Assembly (NCBI RefSeq): GCF_014197615.1
Contig: NZ_JACIFY010000008.1
Span: forward strand, 124,001-188,000
DNA from: Rhizobium esperanzae
GTDB taxonomy: Bacteria; Pseudomonadota; Alphaproteobacteria; Rhizobiales; Rhizobiaceae
Direction of reading: 5' to 3'
DNA length: 64,000 bases
Part shown: positions 55,069-62,873 of the stretch, one piece after another
Position numbering within the stretch: the stretch's first letter is position 1
Layout of the letters: the number at the start of each line of letters is the position of its first letter
Position numbers and translations under genes: made by a program
The notes under the pieces: model-generated
Seen by the model: the letters and a program-made list of their open reading frames with translations, nothing else
The model's database searches: none
What the model was told of the DNA's origin: nothing

Positions 55069-56259
55069 TTACTGCGCGGTCGCGACCTTCTCTTCCATCT
55101 GCGGGACGACGACGGCGCCCGGACGGATGCGTTGCAGGCCGTTGACGACGATCTTTTCGCCGGCAGTCAGGCCGCTTTCGACCACCCGCTGACCGTCGGC
55201 CAGCGTCCCGAGCTGAACCTGCCGGTAGGCAACCTTGTTCTCACCGTCGACGACGAAGACGAATTTCTTGTCCTGGTCGGTGCCGACGGCGCGGTCGCTG
55301 ATGACGATCTTGTTCTCGGCCTTCGGCTGGCCCATGCGCACCCGCACGAACTGGCCGGGGATGAGACGCCCGCCAGGATTGTCAAACACGGCGCGTACGG
55401 CGATCGTGCCGCTTGATGCATCGACCTCGTTGTCGATCAGCTGCAGCTTGCCCTTGATCGGCGTGCCTTCGTCGGCGAGCGTGCCGACCTCGACCGGGAT
55501 CTCTTCGACGGCAGGCAGGGCGCCGTCTGTCTGCGGAAGCTGGGCAAGTGCGCGCGTCACCATCTCTTCGCTGGCATTGAAGCTCGCATAGATCGGATCG
55601 ACCGAAACAAGCGTCGTCAGCTCAGGCGAGGCCGAGCCGGCGGCGACGAGGTTGCCGGCGGTCACCTCGATCTTGCCGATGCGGCCGGACACCGGAGCCC
55701 GCACTTGCGTATAATCGAGATCGAGCTGGGCCGACTGCAGTGCGGCCTGCGCCGAACGCAGCCCCGCCTGGGCCTCGGCCAGCGAGCTCTGCCGCTGGTC
55801 GAGATCGCTCTGGGAGATGGTGCGATTGTCGGAAAGCCGGCGGCCGCGGTCAAGTTCGGTCTGCGCCAGGCTGACCTTGGCTTCGGCCGAAGCCACCTGA
55901 CCTTGCGCCTGCGCCACGCTCGCCTGATAGGGAGCCGGGTCGATGGTAAAGAGCAGGTCGCCCTGCTTCACCAGCGCCCCTTCGCGGAAAGCCACCGCCA
56001 GGATGGCGCCGGCAACGCGCGAACGCACCTGCACTCGGTCGACCGCTTCGAGACGGCCGGAGAAATTTTCCCAGGCCGTCACGTCGCGCGCCGCGACGAC
56101 GGCAACCGTGACCGGCACGGCGGGAGCCTGCGCAGGGGCGGAAGCAGCCGTGGCTGTCGTGCTCATCGGCAATTCGAAAAACAATGCGGCGCCGGAAACG
56201 GACGCAACAAGGCCTAAGCCGGCGCCCACCAGGGCCCAGCGTTTACTTCTGGACGTCAT
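55069..56259 (-). CDS. RND efflux periplasmic adaptor subunit
   Basis: A 396-residue membrane-fusion protein. The start is ATG 56259 (MTSRSKRWALVGAGLGLV) with AAGGAGA 8 nt upstream. One N-terminal anchor helix without a lipobox is followed by lipoyl halves (VQVRSRVAGAILAVAFREGALVKQGDLLFTIDP and LDYTQVRAPVSGRIGKIEVTAGN) around an alpha-hairpin, then the beta-barrel. It bridges the RND pump to an outer-membrane channel. It lies 117 bp upstream of the pump gene. Confidence 0.95.
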   Translation of the reverse strand: MTSRSKRWALVGAGLGLVASVSGAALFFELPMSTTATAASAPAQAPAVPVTVAVVAARDVTAWENFSGRLEAVDRVQVRSRVAGAILAVAFREGALVKQGDLLFTIDPAPYQASVAQAQGQVASAEAKVSLAQTELDRGRRLSDNRTISQSDLDQRQSSLAEAQAGLRSAQAALQSAQLDLDYTQVRAPVSGRIGKIEVTAGNLVAAGSASPELTTLVSVDPIYASFNASEEMVTRALAQLPQTDGALPAVEEIPVEVGTLADEGTPIKGKLQLIDNEVDASSGTIAVRAVFDNPGGRLIPGQFVRVRMGQPKAENKIVISDRAVGTDQDKKFVFVVDGENKVAYRQVQLGTLADGQRVVESGLTAGEKIVVNGLQRIRPGAVVVPQMEEKVATAQ

Positions 56260-56307
56260 CAGTGCTCTCCTTGCGGCCCCCAAGGCCGCCGAAATATCAG
56301 GTCTTCT

Positions 56308-57120
56308 TCAATGCAATTGCGGTTGGACGCTTACATCCCGAAGGAAGCTTCCGAAATGGCGGCTGACGTGCTCCTGCCAGTCCGGTATTCCCTCGGATTT
56401 CCCACCATAAATCGAGGGCCAGCCCGTCCCGGCGGGAAGGACATGCTGGCGCACACCGACACCGGCCTTTTTCAGGCGGGCGCCGTAACCAAGCGTTTCG
56501 TCATGCAGAGGATCGTCTTCGGCGGTGAATATCAGCGCCGGCGCGACGCCTGAAAGACGCGAACAGAGGCAGGGCGCCGCGTAAGGGTGGCAACCGCCGC
56601 CGCTCAGATAATGGCTCCAGCCGTCCGTCCAGCGCTGCCGCATGCCGATGGCTTCTGCCTTGCGGATCGAGGAGGTGCCCATGAACGGATCGAGCAACGG
56701 CGAAATCAGCACCTGGCCGTCGAGCGCATCCGGCATCTGGTCGCGCGCCTTGAGCGCCACGCCGGCGGCGACATTGCCGCCCGCTTCTTCACCGGCGACG
56801 AAGAGCAGCGATTTGCGGTCGCCGAGACCGGCGCGCTTGTTGGCGAGATAGGTGAGAACGGAAAAGGAAACTTCGAGCGCTTGCGGAAACAGGTTGCCGG
56901 ACAGGCTGCTGTAATCGACGGCGGCGACGATGGCGCCTGATTTGGCGAGACTCATCGCCACCGGCCGATCGATGTTCGTTTCGCTGTCGAGAAACGCGCC
57001 GCCATGCAGATAAAGCACGATCGGCGGACCCTTGCCGTAATCGGCGCCCTGGTAGACACGCGCGGAAACGGGGCCGATGGCCACCTTGTCCAGCATCATA
57101 TCTTTCCATTCCACCGTCAT
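56308..57120 (-). CDS. Alpha/beta hydrolase-fold protein lacking the catalytic serine and histidine
   Basis: A 270-residue protein of the hormone-sensitive lipase-like family. The oxyanion-hole motif LYLHGGAF is present, and the acid AEDDPLHDE is present. The nucleophile elbow, normally GDSAGG, reads GEEAGG, so Glu replaces Ser; the catalytic His region (usually HGF) reads GTGWPSIYG. Catalysis of the usual kind is therefore unlikely. The start is ATG 57120 (MTVEWKDMMLDK). It lies 48 bp upstream of the RND adaptor gene on the same strand and is divergent from a LysR regulator, so it belongs to the efflux operon, perhaps as a ligand-binding or regulatory protein. Confidence 0.88.
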   Translation of the reverse strand: MTVEWKDMMLDKVAIGPVSARVYQGADYGKGPPIVLYLHGGAFLDSETNIDRPVAMSLAKSGAIVAAVDYSSLSGNLFPQALEVSFSVLTYLANKRAGLGDRKSLLFVAGEEAGGNVAAGVALKARDQMPDALDGQVLISPLLDPFMGTSSIRKAEAIGMRQRWTDGWSHYLSGGGCHPYAAPCLCSRLSGVAPALIFTAEDDPLHDETLGYGARLKKAGVGVRQHVLPAGTGWPSIYGGKSEGIPDWQEHVSRHFGSFLRDVSVQPQLH

Positions 57121-57193
57121 CGGTTCCGGTCTCTTTTCACATCGCGACAACAGACAACGCCTGCCGCTTGCATTTTGTACAAAAAAGATATTG

Positions 57194-57213
57194 TTATTCA
57201 GAACAGGGAATAA
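57194..57213. promoter_or_regulatory. Candidate LysR operator for the efflux operon
   Basis: TTATTC (57194-57199) and GAATAA (57208-57213), an inverted repeat with an 8-bp spacer, and a second ATTCTCGAAT palindrome at 57242-57251, in the 164-bp region between the divergent hydrolase-fold gene and the LysR gene. Confidence 0.5.
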
Positions 57214-57284
57214 GAAGCGATATCGCGATTACACTGTTCCAATTCTCGAATAATAGTGCAACGCAAACTGCGGACTTGAAACCG

Positions 57285-58196
57285 ATGGATCAGCTTTCGG
57301 CAATGCGCGTCTTCATCCGCGTGGTGGAGACGGGCAATTTCACCCGTGCCGCCGACATGCTCGCCATGCCCAAGGCGACGGTAACCAATCTCATCCAGGG
57401 CCTGGAGGCGCATCTGCGCACCAAGCTTCTCAACCGTACCACGCGCCGGGTCATGGTAACCACCGACGGCGCGCTTTATTACGAACGCGCCGCCCAGATC
57501 ATTTCCGAGCTGGAGGAACTCGACGGCAGCCTCTCCAATTCCCAGAGCCTGCCGAGCGGGCGGCTGCGCGTCGAGATGGCCGGCGCTTTTGCCGATTGGA
57601 TCGTCGTTCCCGCACTCTGCGACTTTTATCAGCGTTATCCCGATATCCGCATCGACCTCGGTGTCGGCGATCGCACGGTCGATTACCTCGCGGAAAACGT
57701 CGACTGTGCACTGCGGGCCGGCACGCCGGCCGACCAGTCGCTGATTGCCCGCCGGGTCTCCGAAGTCGAAATGATCACCTGCGCTTCGTCAAGCTACATC
57801 CAGAAATTCGGCATGCCCGAGCGGCCGGAGGATCTGGAGGCCGATCATTACTCGGTCAATTATTTCCGCGCCCAGAACAATCGGACGCTGCCCTTCGAAT
57901 TCCGCCGGCACGACGAAGTGATCGAGAGCAGCCCGCGCTACATCGCTTCGGTCAACGATAGCCGCACCTATCTGACGGCTGCGCTGACGGGTCTCGGTAT
58001 CGCGCAGGTGCCGATTTTCATGGCGCGCGAACCGATAGCGAGAGGTGAACTCGTCCGCGTGCTCCCAGATTGGCGCCGCGAGCCGCTGCCGCTCTATGTC
58101 GTCTACCCCCCAAACCGCCACCTCAGCAACAAAGTCCGCGTCTTTGTCGACTGGCTGGTAAAACTTCTGGTGGAGGCGAGACTGAACGACGGCTGA
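57285..58196 (+). CDS. LysR-family transcriptional regulator of the RND locus
   Basis: A 303-residue LTTR. The HTH is MDQLSAMRVFIRVVETGNFTRAADMLAMPKATVTNLIQGLEAHLRTKLLNRTTR; the effector domain is of the CrgA/DmlR type (PBP2_CrgA_like_3), with PALCDFYQRYPDIRIDLGVGDR. The start is ATG 57285; the 39-codon upstream frame is promoter. Being divergent from the efflux genes, it probably controls them in response to a small molecule. Confidence 0.93.
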   Translation: MDQLSAMRVFIRVVETGNFTRAADMLAMPKATVTNLIQGLEAHLRTKLLNRTTRRVMVTTDGALYYERAAQIISELEELDGSLSNSQSLPSGRLRVEMAGAFADWIVVPALCDFYQRYPDIRIDLGVGDRTVDYLAENVDCALRAGTPADQSLIARRVSEVEMITCASSSYIQKFGMPERPEDLEADHYSVNYFRAQNNRTLPFEFRRHDEVIESSPRYIASVNDSRTYLTAALTGLGIAQVPIFMAREPIARGELVRVLPDWRREPLPLYVVYPPNRHLSNKVRVFVDWLVKLLVEARLNDG

Positions 58197-58425
58197 GCGC
58201 CAAAACAAATACGGCCCGGAAGGCAGGGGAAACCTTCAACGGGCCGGAATGTGCAACTTTGAACATCAAGCCTGTCGCACCGCAGGAAGGGGCGCGGCAG
58301 GCTCTGGAGGCCGGAAGAGAGCGGCAGGGAATTCCACTCTCTTGCGATAGAACAAATATACGCACTCCCCGCAGGATTGTAAGGGGAAATTCCGCAACCC
58401 CGTTCACATAATCGCGATGACGGCG
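58197..58425. other. Intergenic sequence downstream of the LysR gene
   Basis: About 230 bp between the LysR stop and the repeat element. No gene, terminator-quality hairpin or regulatory motif stands out; short frames on the minus strand lack support. Confidence 0.5.
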
Positions 58426-58533
58426 CTAGAGCATGTCGCGCAAAAGTGTGCGGGCGGTTTTGCGATAACGAAATGCGTAAAAACTGCGACCTGAAGCGCG
58501 AGGAGCGAATCCGAAAGATCGCGACGCGCTTTA
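58426..58533. repeat. Rhizobial intergenic repeat element, about 108 bp
   Basis: Begins CTAGAGCATGTCGCGC and ends GCGACGCGCTTTAG, with an inner palindrome GCAAAAGTGTGCG / CGGTTTTGC and outer GCGCGAGGAGCGAATCC / GATCGCGACGCGC. I recognise it as a dispersed rhizobial repeat from sequence memory. It lies at the 3' end of the SDR gene and may act as a terminator. Confidence 0.65.
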
Positions 58534-58553
58534 GGAAACCGCCGTCGGATTTG

Positions 58554-59297
58554 TCAGACCATCCCGCCATTGGCGCGCAGCGTCTGGCCGTTGATCCAGC
58601 CGCCGCCCGGGCCGGCGAGGAAGGCCACCGCTGCGGCGATGTCTTCAGGCGTGCCGAGACGCTCCAGTGGGTTCATCTTCGCCATGCGGGCGACAAGCTC
58701 CTCCGATTTGCCGTTGAGGAAAAGATCGGTCGCGACAGGACCGGGTGCGATGGCGTTGATGGTGATATTGCGGCCGCGCATCTCCTTCGCCATGATCGCC
58801 GTCAGCGTTTCCACAGCAGCCTTGGTGGCGGCGTAGACGCCGTAGGTTTCGAGCTTCAGCCCGACGACCGAGGTCGAGAAGTTAACGATCCGGCCACCGT
58901 CGCGCAGTCGCTTGGCCGCTTCCCTCAGTGTGTTGAACGTGCCCTTGAGGTTGACGCCGATCTGACGGTCGAAATGGGCGTCGTCGGCCTCAACAAGCGA
59001 GGAAAGCATCATGATGCCGGCATTGTTGACGAGAACGTCGACACCGCCGAAAGCAGTTTCCGCGGCATCGAACATGCGGCGGACGGCGTTCGCATCGCTG
59101 ACATCGGCCTTCGCAGTCAGCGCCTTGCCGCCCGCCTTCTCGATCTCGTGAGCCACGTCCGCCGCCGCAGCAGCATTGCCGGAATAGTTGACGACCAGGG
59201 TGAACCCGTCGGCGGCGAGACGTTTGGCGATCGCTGCGCCGATGCCGCGGGAAGCCCCGGTGACCAGTGCCACCCTGCCGTTTTCTTTGGAAGCCAT
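58554..59297 (-). CDS. SDR-family oxidoreductase (3-oxoacyl-ACP reductase-like)
   Basis: A 247-residue short-chain dehydrogenase. The cofactor motif is TGASRGIGAAIAKRL, NNAG is at about residue 90, and the catalytic Ser-Tyr-Lys is visible as STSVVGLKLETYGVYAATKAA. The C-terminal GGGWINGQTLRANGGMV is standard. Divergent from a LysR gene at 120 bp, suggesting it is that regulator's target. Substrate unknown. Confidence 0.93.
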   Translation of the reverse strand: MASKENGRVALVTGASRGIGAAIAKRLAADGFTLVVNYSGNAAAAADVAHEIEKAGGKALTAKADVSDANAVRRMFDAAETAFGGVDVLVNNAGIMMLSSLVEADDAHFDRQIGVNLKGTFNTLREAAKRLRDGGRIVNFSTSVVGLKLETYGVYAATKAAVETLTAIMAKEMRGRNITINAIAPGPVATDLFLNGKSEELVARMAKMNPLERLGTPEDIAAAVAFLAGPGGGWINGQTLRANGGMV

Positions 59298-59417
59298 TGT
59301 CTTTCTCCTTCATCCTGCGCTGCAGCGCGTTTTCCATGAGAAGAAAGATGCGCTCTTTCCTTTTGCGGATAATCAGGCATTCCCCGGCATCACTATCCGG
59401 AATTGACGAACAAACAG

Positions 59418-60326
59418 ATGGACAGATTCGATGCCATGCGGGTGTTTTGCCGGGTCGTGGACCGCCGCAGCTTCACCCTTGCCGCCGAGGATACCGGCCT
59501 GCCGCGCTCGACCGTTACCGATGCGGTCAAGCAGCTCGAAGCCCGCCTCGGCGTGCGTCTGCTCCAGCGCACAACGCGCCATGTCAGCCCGACGCTGGAT
59601 GGCGAAGCCTATTTCCAGCGTTGCCTGTCGATCCTTGGCGATATCGAGGATGCCGAGGGCGCCTTCGCCGGCGCCAGGCCGAAGGGCCTGCTGCGCGTCG
59701 ACGTGCACGGCACGCTCGCCCGCCATTTCGTGCTGCCGAGCCTGCCATCCTTCCTGCAGACCTATCCCGAGATCGAATTTTACATGAGCGAAGGCGACCG
59801 GCTGGTCGATCTGGTGCGCGAAGGCATCGATTGCGTGCTGCGCGTCGGCACGCCCGAAGACAGCGACATGGTCATCAGGCGCGTCGCCATGCTCGAGGAG
59901 GTCACACTCGCCTCTCCTGCCTATCTCGCCGCCCATGGCCTGCCGCCGCATCCGGACCGGCTTGCCAGCCATCGCATGGTCGGCTTCCACTCCAGCGGCA
60001 CCGGTAGGCTGCTGCCGCTCGAATTCATCGTCGACGGCGTGGTGCGTGAGATCGTCATTCCCGCCACCATCGCCGTCAACGCCGCCGAAAGCTATGTTTC
60101 GGCAGCGAAATTGGGCCTCGGCCTGATCCAGATCCCGCGCTATCACGCCGAAAGAGATCTTGCCGAGGGAACACTGATCCACTTGCTCAAGGATTTCCCG
60201 CCGACCCCGACCCCTGTCTCCCTGCTCTATCCCCGCAACCGTCAGCTTTCGCCGCGCGTGCGGGTCTTCATCGACTGGCTCGTAAAGGTCTTCGCTCGAC
60301 AAAATACGGAAAACGCGCTTTCCTAA
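59418..60326 (+). CDS. LysR-family transcriptional regulator (CrgA type)
   Basis: A 302-residue LTTR. The start at ATG 59418 (MDRFDAMRVFCRVVDRRSF) is the family consensus; TTG 59403 adds five residues. The HTH is FTLAAEDTGLPRSTVTDAVKQLEARLGVRLLQRTTR; the effector domain has HGTLARHFVLPSLPSFLQTYPEIEF. Divergent from the SDR gene and 23 bp upstream of the small acidic protein gene. Confidence 0.92.
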   Translation: MDRFDAMRVFCRVVDRRSFTLAAEDTGLPRSTVTDAVKQLEARLGVRLLQRTTRHVSPTLDGEAYFQRCLSILGDIEDAEGAFAGARPKGLLRVDVHGTLARHFVLPSLPSFLQTYPEIEFYMSEGDRLVDLVREGIDCVLRVGTPEDSDMVIRRVAMLEEVTLASPAYLAAHGLPPHPDRLASHRMVGFHSSGTGRLLPLEFIVDGVVREIVIPATIAVNAAESYVSAAKLGLGLIQIPRYHAERDLAEGTLIHLLKDFPPTPTPVSLLYPRNRQLSPRVRVFIDWLVKVFARQNTENALS

Positions 60327-60331
60327 TATAA

Positions 60332-60664
<333 letters not shown>

Positions 60665-60713
60665 GGCAGGCCTGATGCATGAAACGGTTTTGGGATGACG
60701 GCGGCGGCGGCGA

Positions 60714-61331
60714 ATGGTATCTGCCACGGCCATGACCGAAGGTGGAATGACAAAGGGCGCGATCGGCGCCGGCGCGCTTGCCGGTGAAAGCCTGAAGGCG
60801 TTTTTCGAGCGCGACGCAATCACTGTCGCCCGCAATCTGCTCGGCTGCCATCTCACCGTCGATGGCGCCGGCGGCCGGATCACCGAGACGGAAGCCTATT
60901 TCCCCGATGACGAGGCCTCGCACAGTTTCCGTGGCCCGACCAGGCGCAACGGCGCCATGTTCGGCCGGCCCGGCAATGTCTACATCTATCGCATCTATGG
61001 CATGTACTGGTGCCTGAATTTCGTCTGCCATCCGGGCTCGGCTGTGCTGATCCGTGCGCTGGAGCCGGAAACGGGAATCCCCGCCATGGCAGAGCGACGC
61101 GGCACCGATATGCTGACCGCGCTCTGCAGCGGCCCCGGCAAGCTCTGCCAGGCGCTCGGCATCGATATCGAAATCAACGACAGGCTGCTTGATCGCGCAC
61201 CTTACGCGCTCACGCCGTCCGCGGGGGTGCCTGTCGTCTCGGGAAAACGCATCGGCATCACCAGAAATGCCGAAGCACCATGGCGCTTCGGCATTCAGGG
61301 GTCGCGATATCTCAGCAAGCCTTTTCGCTGA
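60714..61331 (+). CDS. 3-methyladenine DNA glycosylase (AAG/MPG type)
   Basis: Removes alkylated purines from DNA in base excision repair. AAG-family features are VARNLLGCHL, RITETEAYFPDDEASHSFRGPTRRNGAMFGRPGNVYIYRIYGMYWCLNFVC and LCSGPGKLCQALGI; the catalytic Glu is in ITETEAY. The frame opens at ATG 60714 (205 residues). ATG 60732 and ATG 60747 (MTKGAIGAG, preceded by AAGGTGGA) are alternatives; the last has the best ribosome binding site. It is convergent with the efflux pair. Confidence 0.93.
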   Translation: MVSATAMTEGGMTKGAIGAGALAGESLKAFFERDAITVARNLLGCHLTVDGAGGRITETEAYFPDDEASHSFRGPTRRNGAMFGRPGNVYIYRIYGMYWCLNFVCHPGSAVLIRALEPETGIPAMAERRGTDMLTALCSGPGKLCQALGIDIEINDRLLDRAPYALTPSAGVPVVSGKRIGITRNAEAPWRFGIQGSRYLSKPFR

Positions 61332-62873
61332 TCATTCCATCACGGCGCTGTGGTCGACGGCGGGCGCGGCCTTCGGCTTGCGCAGCAGCAGCGCCAGCGG
61401 GATGACCGCGAGCGACATCAGCATCAAGAGCTTGAAATCGTCCATATAGGCGATGATCGTCGCTTGCAGCGTAATGAGCTCGTTGAGCGAAGCGCGTCCG
61501 GCTGCTGTCATCGGACTGAGCCCCTGTGCCGCCACGGCGTTGAAGGCATGGTTGAACGGCGTCACATAGGCCGCGATCGACTCATGATTGCTCTGCGTAT
61601 TTTCGACGATCAGGGCCGAGACGATCGAGATACCGACCGCCGAGCCGATGTTGCGCGACAGATTGTAGAGGCCGGTGCCGTCGCCGCGCATATGGGCGGG
61701 CAGCGTCGCGAAAGCGATCGTCGTCAGCGGCACGAATAGAAAGCCCAGGCCGGCGCCCTGGATGAAGCCGACCGAGACGATCGTCCATTGCGAAACATCG
61801 GGCGTCCAGCCCGTCATGTCGTACATCGCCCAGGCGGTCAGGCCGAGACCGAGCACCAGCAGCACGCGCGTATCGACCTTGCCGATCAGCCGCCCGACAA
61901 TGAACATGCAGAGCATGGTGCCGAGCCCGCGCGGCCCCATGACGATACCGGCGGTGATGACGGGATAGCCCATCAGCGTCTGCAGATAGGGGGTCATCAG
62001 CGCCAGCGAGGCGAGATAGGTAACGCCGACCACGAAGATGAAGATCATGCTGACCGTGAAGTTCTGGTCGAGAAACAGCTTCGGATTGACGAAGGATTTC
62101 TCTGCCGTCAGCGTATGCACCAGCAGCAGATAGAAGGCGGCAGCGCAGACAATCGCTTCGAGCATGATCTCGCCGGAGGAGAACCAGTCGAGCTGCTCGC
62201 CGCGGTCGAGGAAGAGTTGCAGCGCGGCGATGAACAGGCTCATCATCCCGAAGCCGAACCAGTCGAGTTTGGCGAGCGCGTCCCTCTTCGTTTCCGAAAC
62301 GAAGATGACGATACCGGCGAAAGCAAGCGCGCCGATCGGCACGTTGATGTAGAACACCCAGCGCCAGCTGATATTGTCGGTCAGCCAGCCGCCGATGACC
62401 GGCCCGAGGACCGGCCCGACCATGACCGAGACGCCGAAAAGCGCCATGGCAGAGCCGCGTTCCTCGACAGTATAGATGTCGAGAAGGATGCCCTGGGAAA
62501 GCGGCACCAGCGATGCGCCGAACAGGCCCTGCAGCAGGCGGAAGGCGACAATCTGGTTCAGCGATTGCGCCAGGCCGCAGAGCACCGAAGCAACCACGAA
62601 ACCGGCGATGGCGACGAGCAGGACGCGCTTGCGGCCGAACTTGGCGGCGAGGAATCCCGAGGGCGGCGTCATGATCGCCGCCGCGACGATATAGGATGTC
62701 AGAACCCAGTTGATCTGGTCGGCGGACGCCGACACGCTGCCCTGAATATAGGGCAGCGCCACGTTGGCGATCGTCGTATCCAGCGCCTGCATGATAACGG
62801 CGAGGATGACGCAGGCCGTGATCGCGCCGCGATTGGCGACCGGGCTTGCCGGAGAGGCGGCAGTGTTACTCAT
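61332..62873 (-). CDS. emrB: DHA2-type MFS multidrug transporter (EmrB/QacA family)
   Basis: A 513-residue, 14-helix drug/proton antiporter. The start is ATG 62873 (MSNTAASPASPVANRG). Motif A is GFLAAKFGRKRVLLVA, motif C is GVSVMVGPVLGPVIGGWL, and LDTTIANVALPYIQG is motif D1. It overlaps the adaptor gene by 8 bp. R. etli RmrAB, induced by plant flavonoids, is an EmrAB pair; whether this is that pair is not decidable here. Confidence 0.93.
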   Translation of the reverse strand: MSNTAASPASPVANRGAITACVILAVIMQALDTTIANVALPYIQGSVSASADQINWVLTSYIVAAAIMTPPSGFLAAKFGRKRVLLVAIAGFVVASVLCGLAQSLNQIVAFRLLQGLFGASLVPLSQGILLDIYTVEERGSAMALFGVSVMVGPVLGPVIGGWLTDNISWRWVFYINVPIGALAFAGIVIFVSETKRDALAKLDWFGFGMMSLFIAALQLFLDRGEQLDWFSSGEIMLEAIVCAAAFYLLLVHTLTAEKSFVNPKLFLDQNFTVSMIFIFVVGVTYLASLALMTPYLQTLMGYPVITAGIVMGPRGLGTMLCMFIVGRLIGKVDTRVLLVLGLGLTAWAMYDMTGWTPDVSQWTIVSVGFIQGAGLGFLFVPLTTIAFATLPAHMRGDGTGLYNLSRNIGSAVGISIVSALIVENTQSNHESIAAYVTPFNHAFNAVAAQGLSPMTAAGRASLNELITLQATIIAYMDDFKLLMLMSLAVIPLALLLRKPKAAPAVDHSAVME

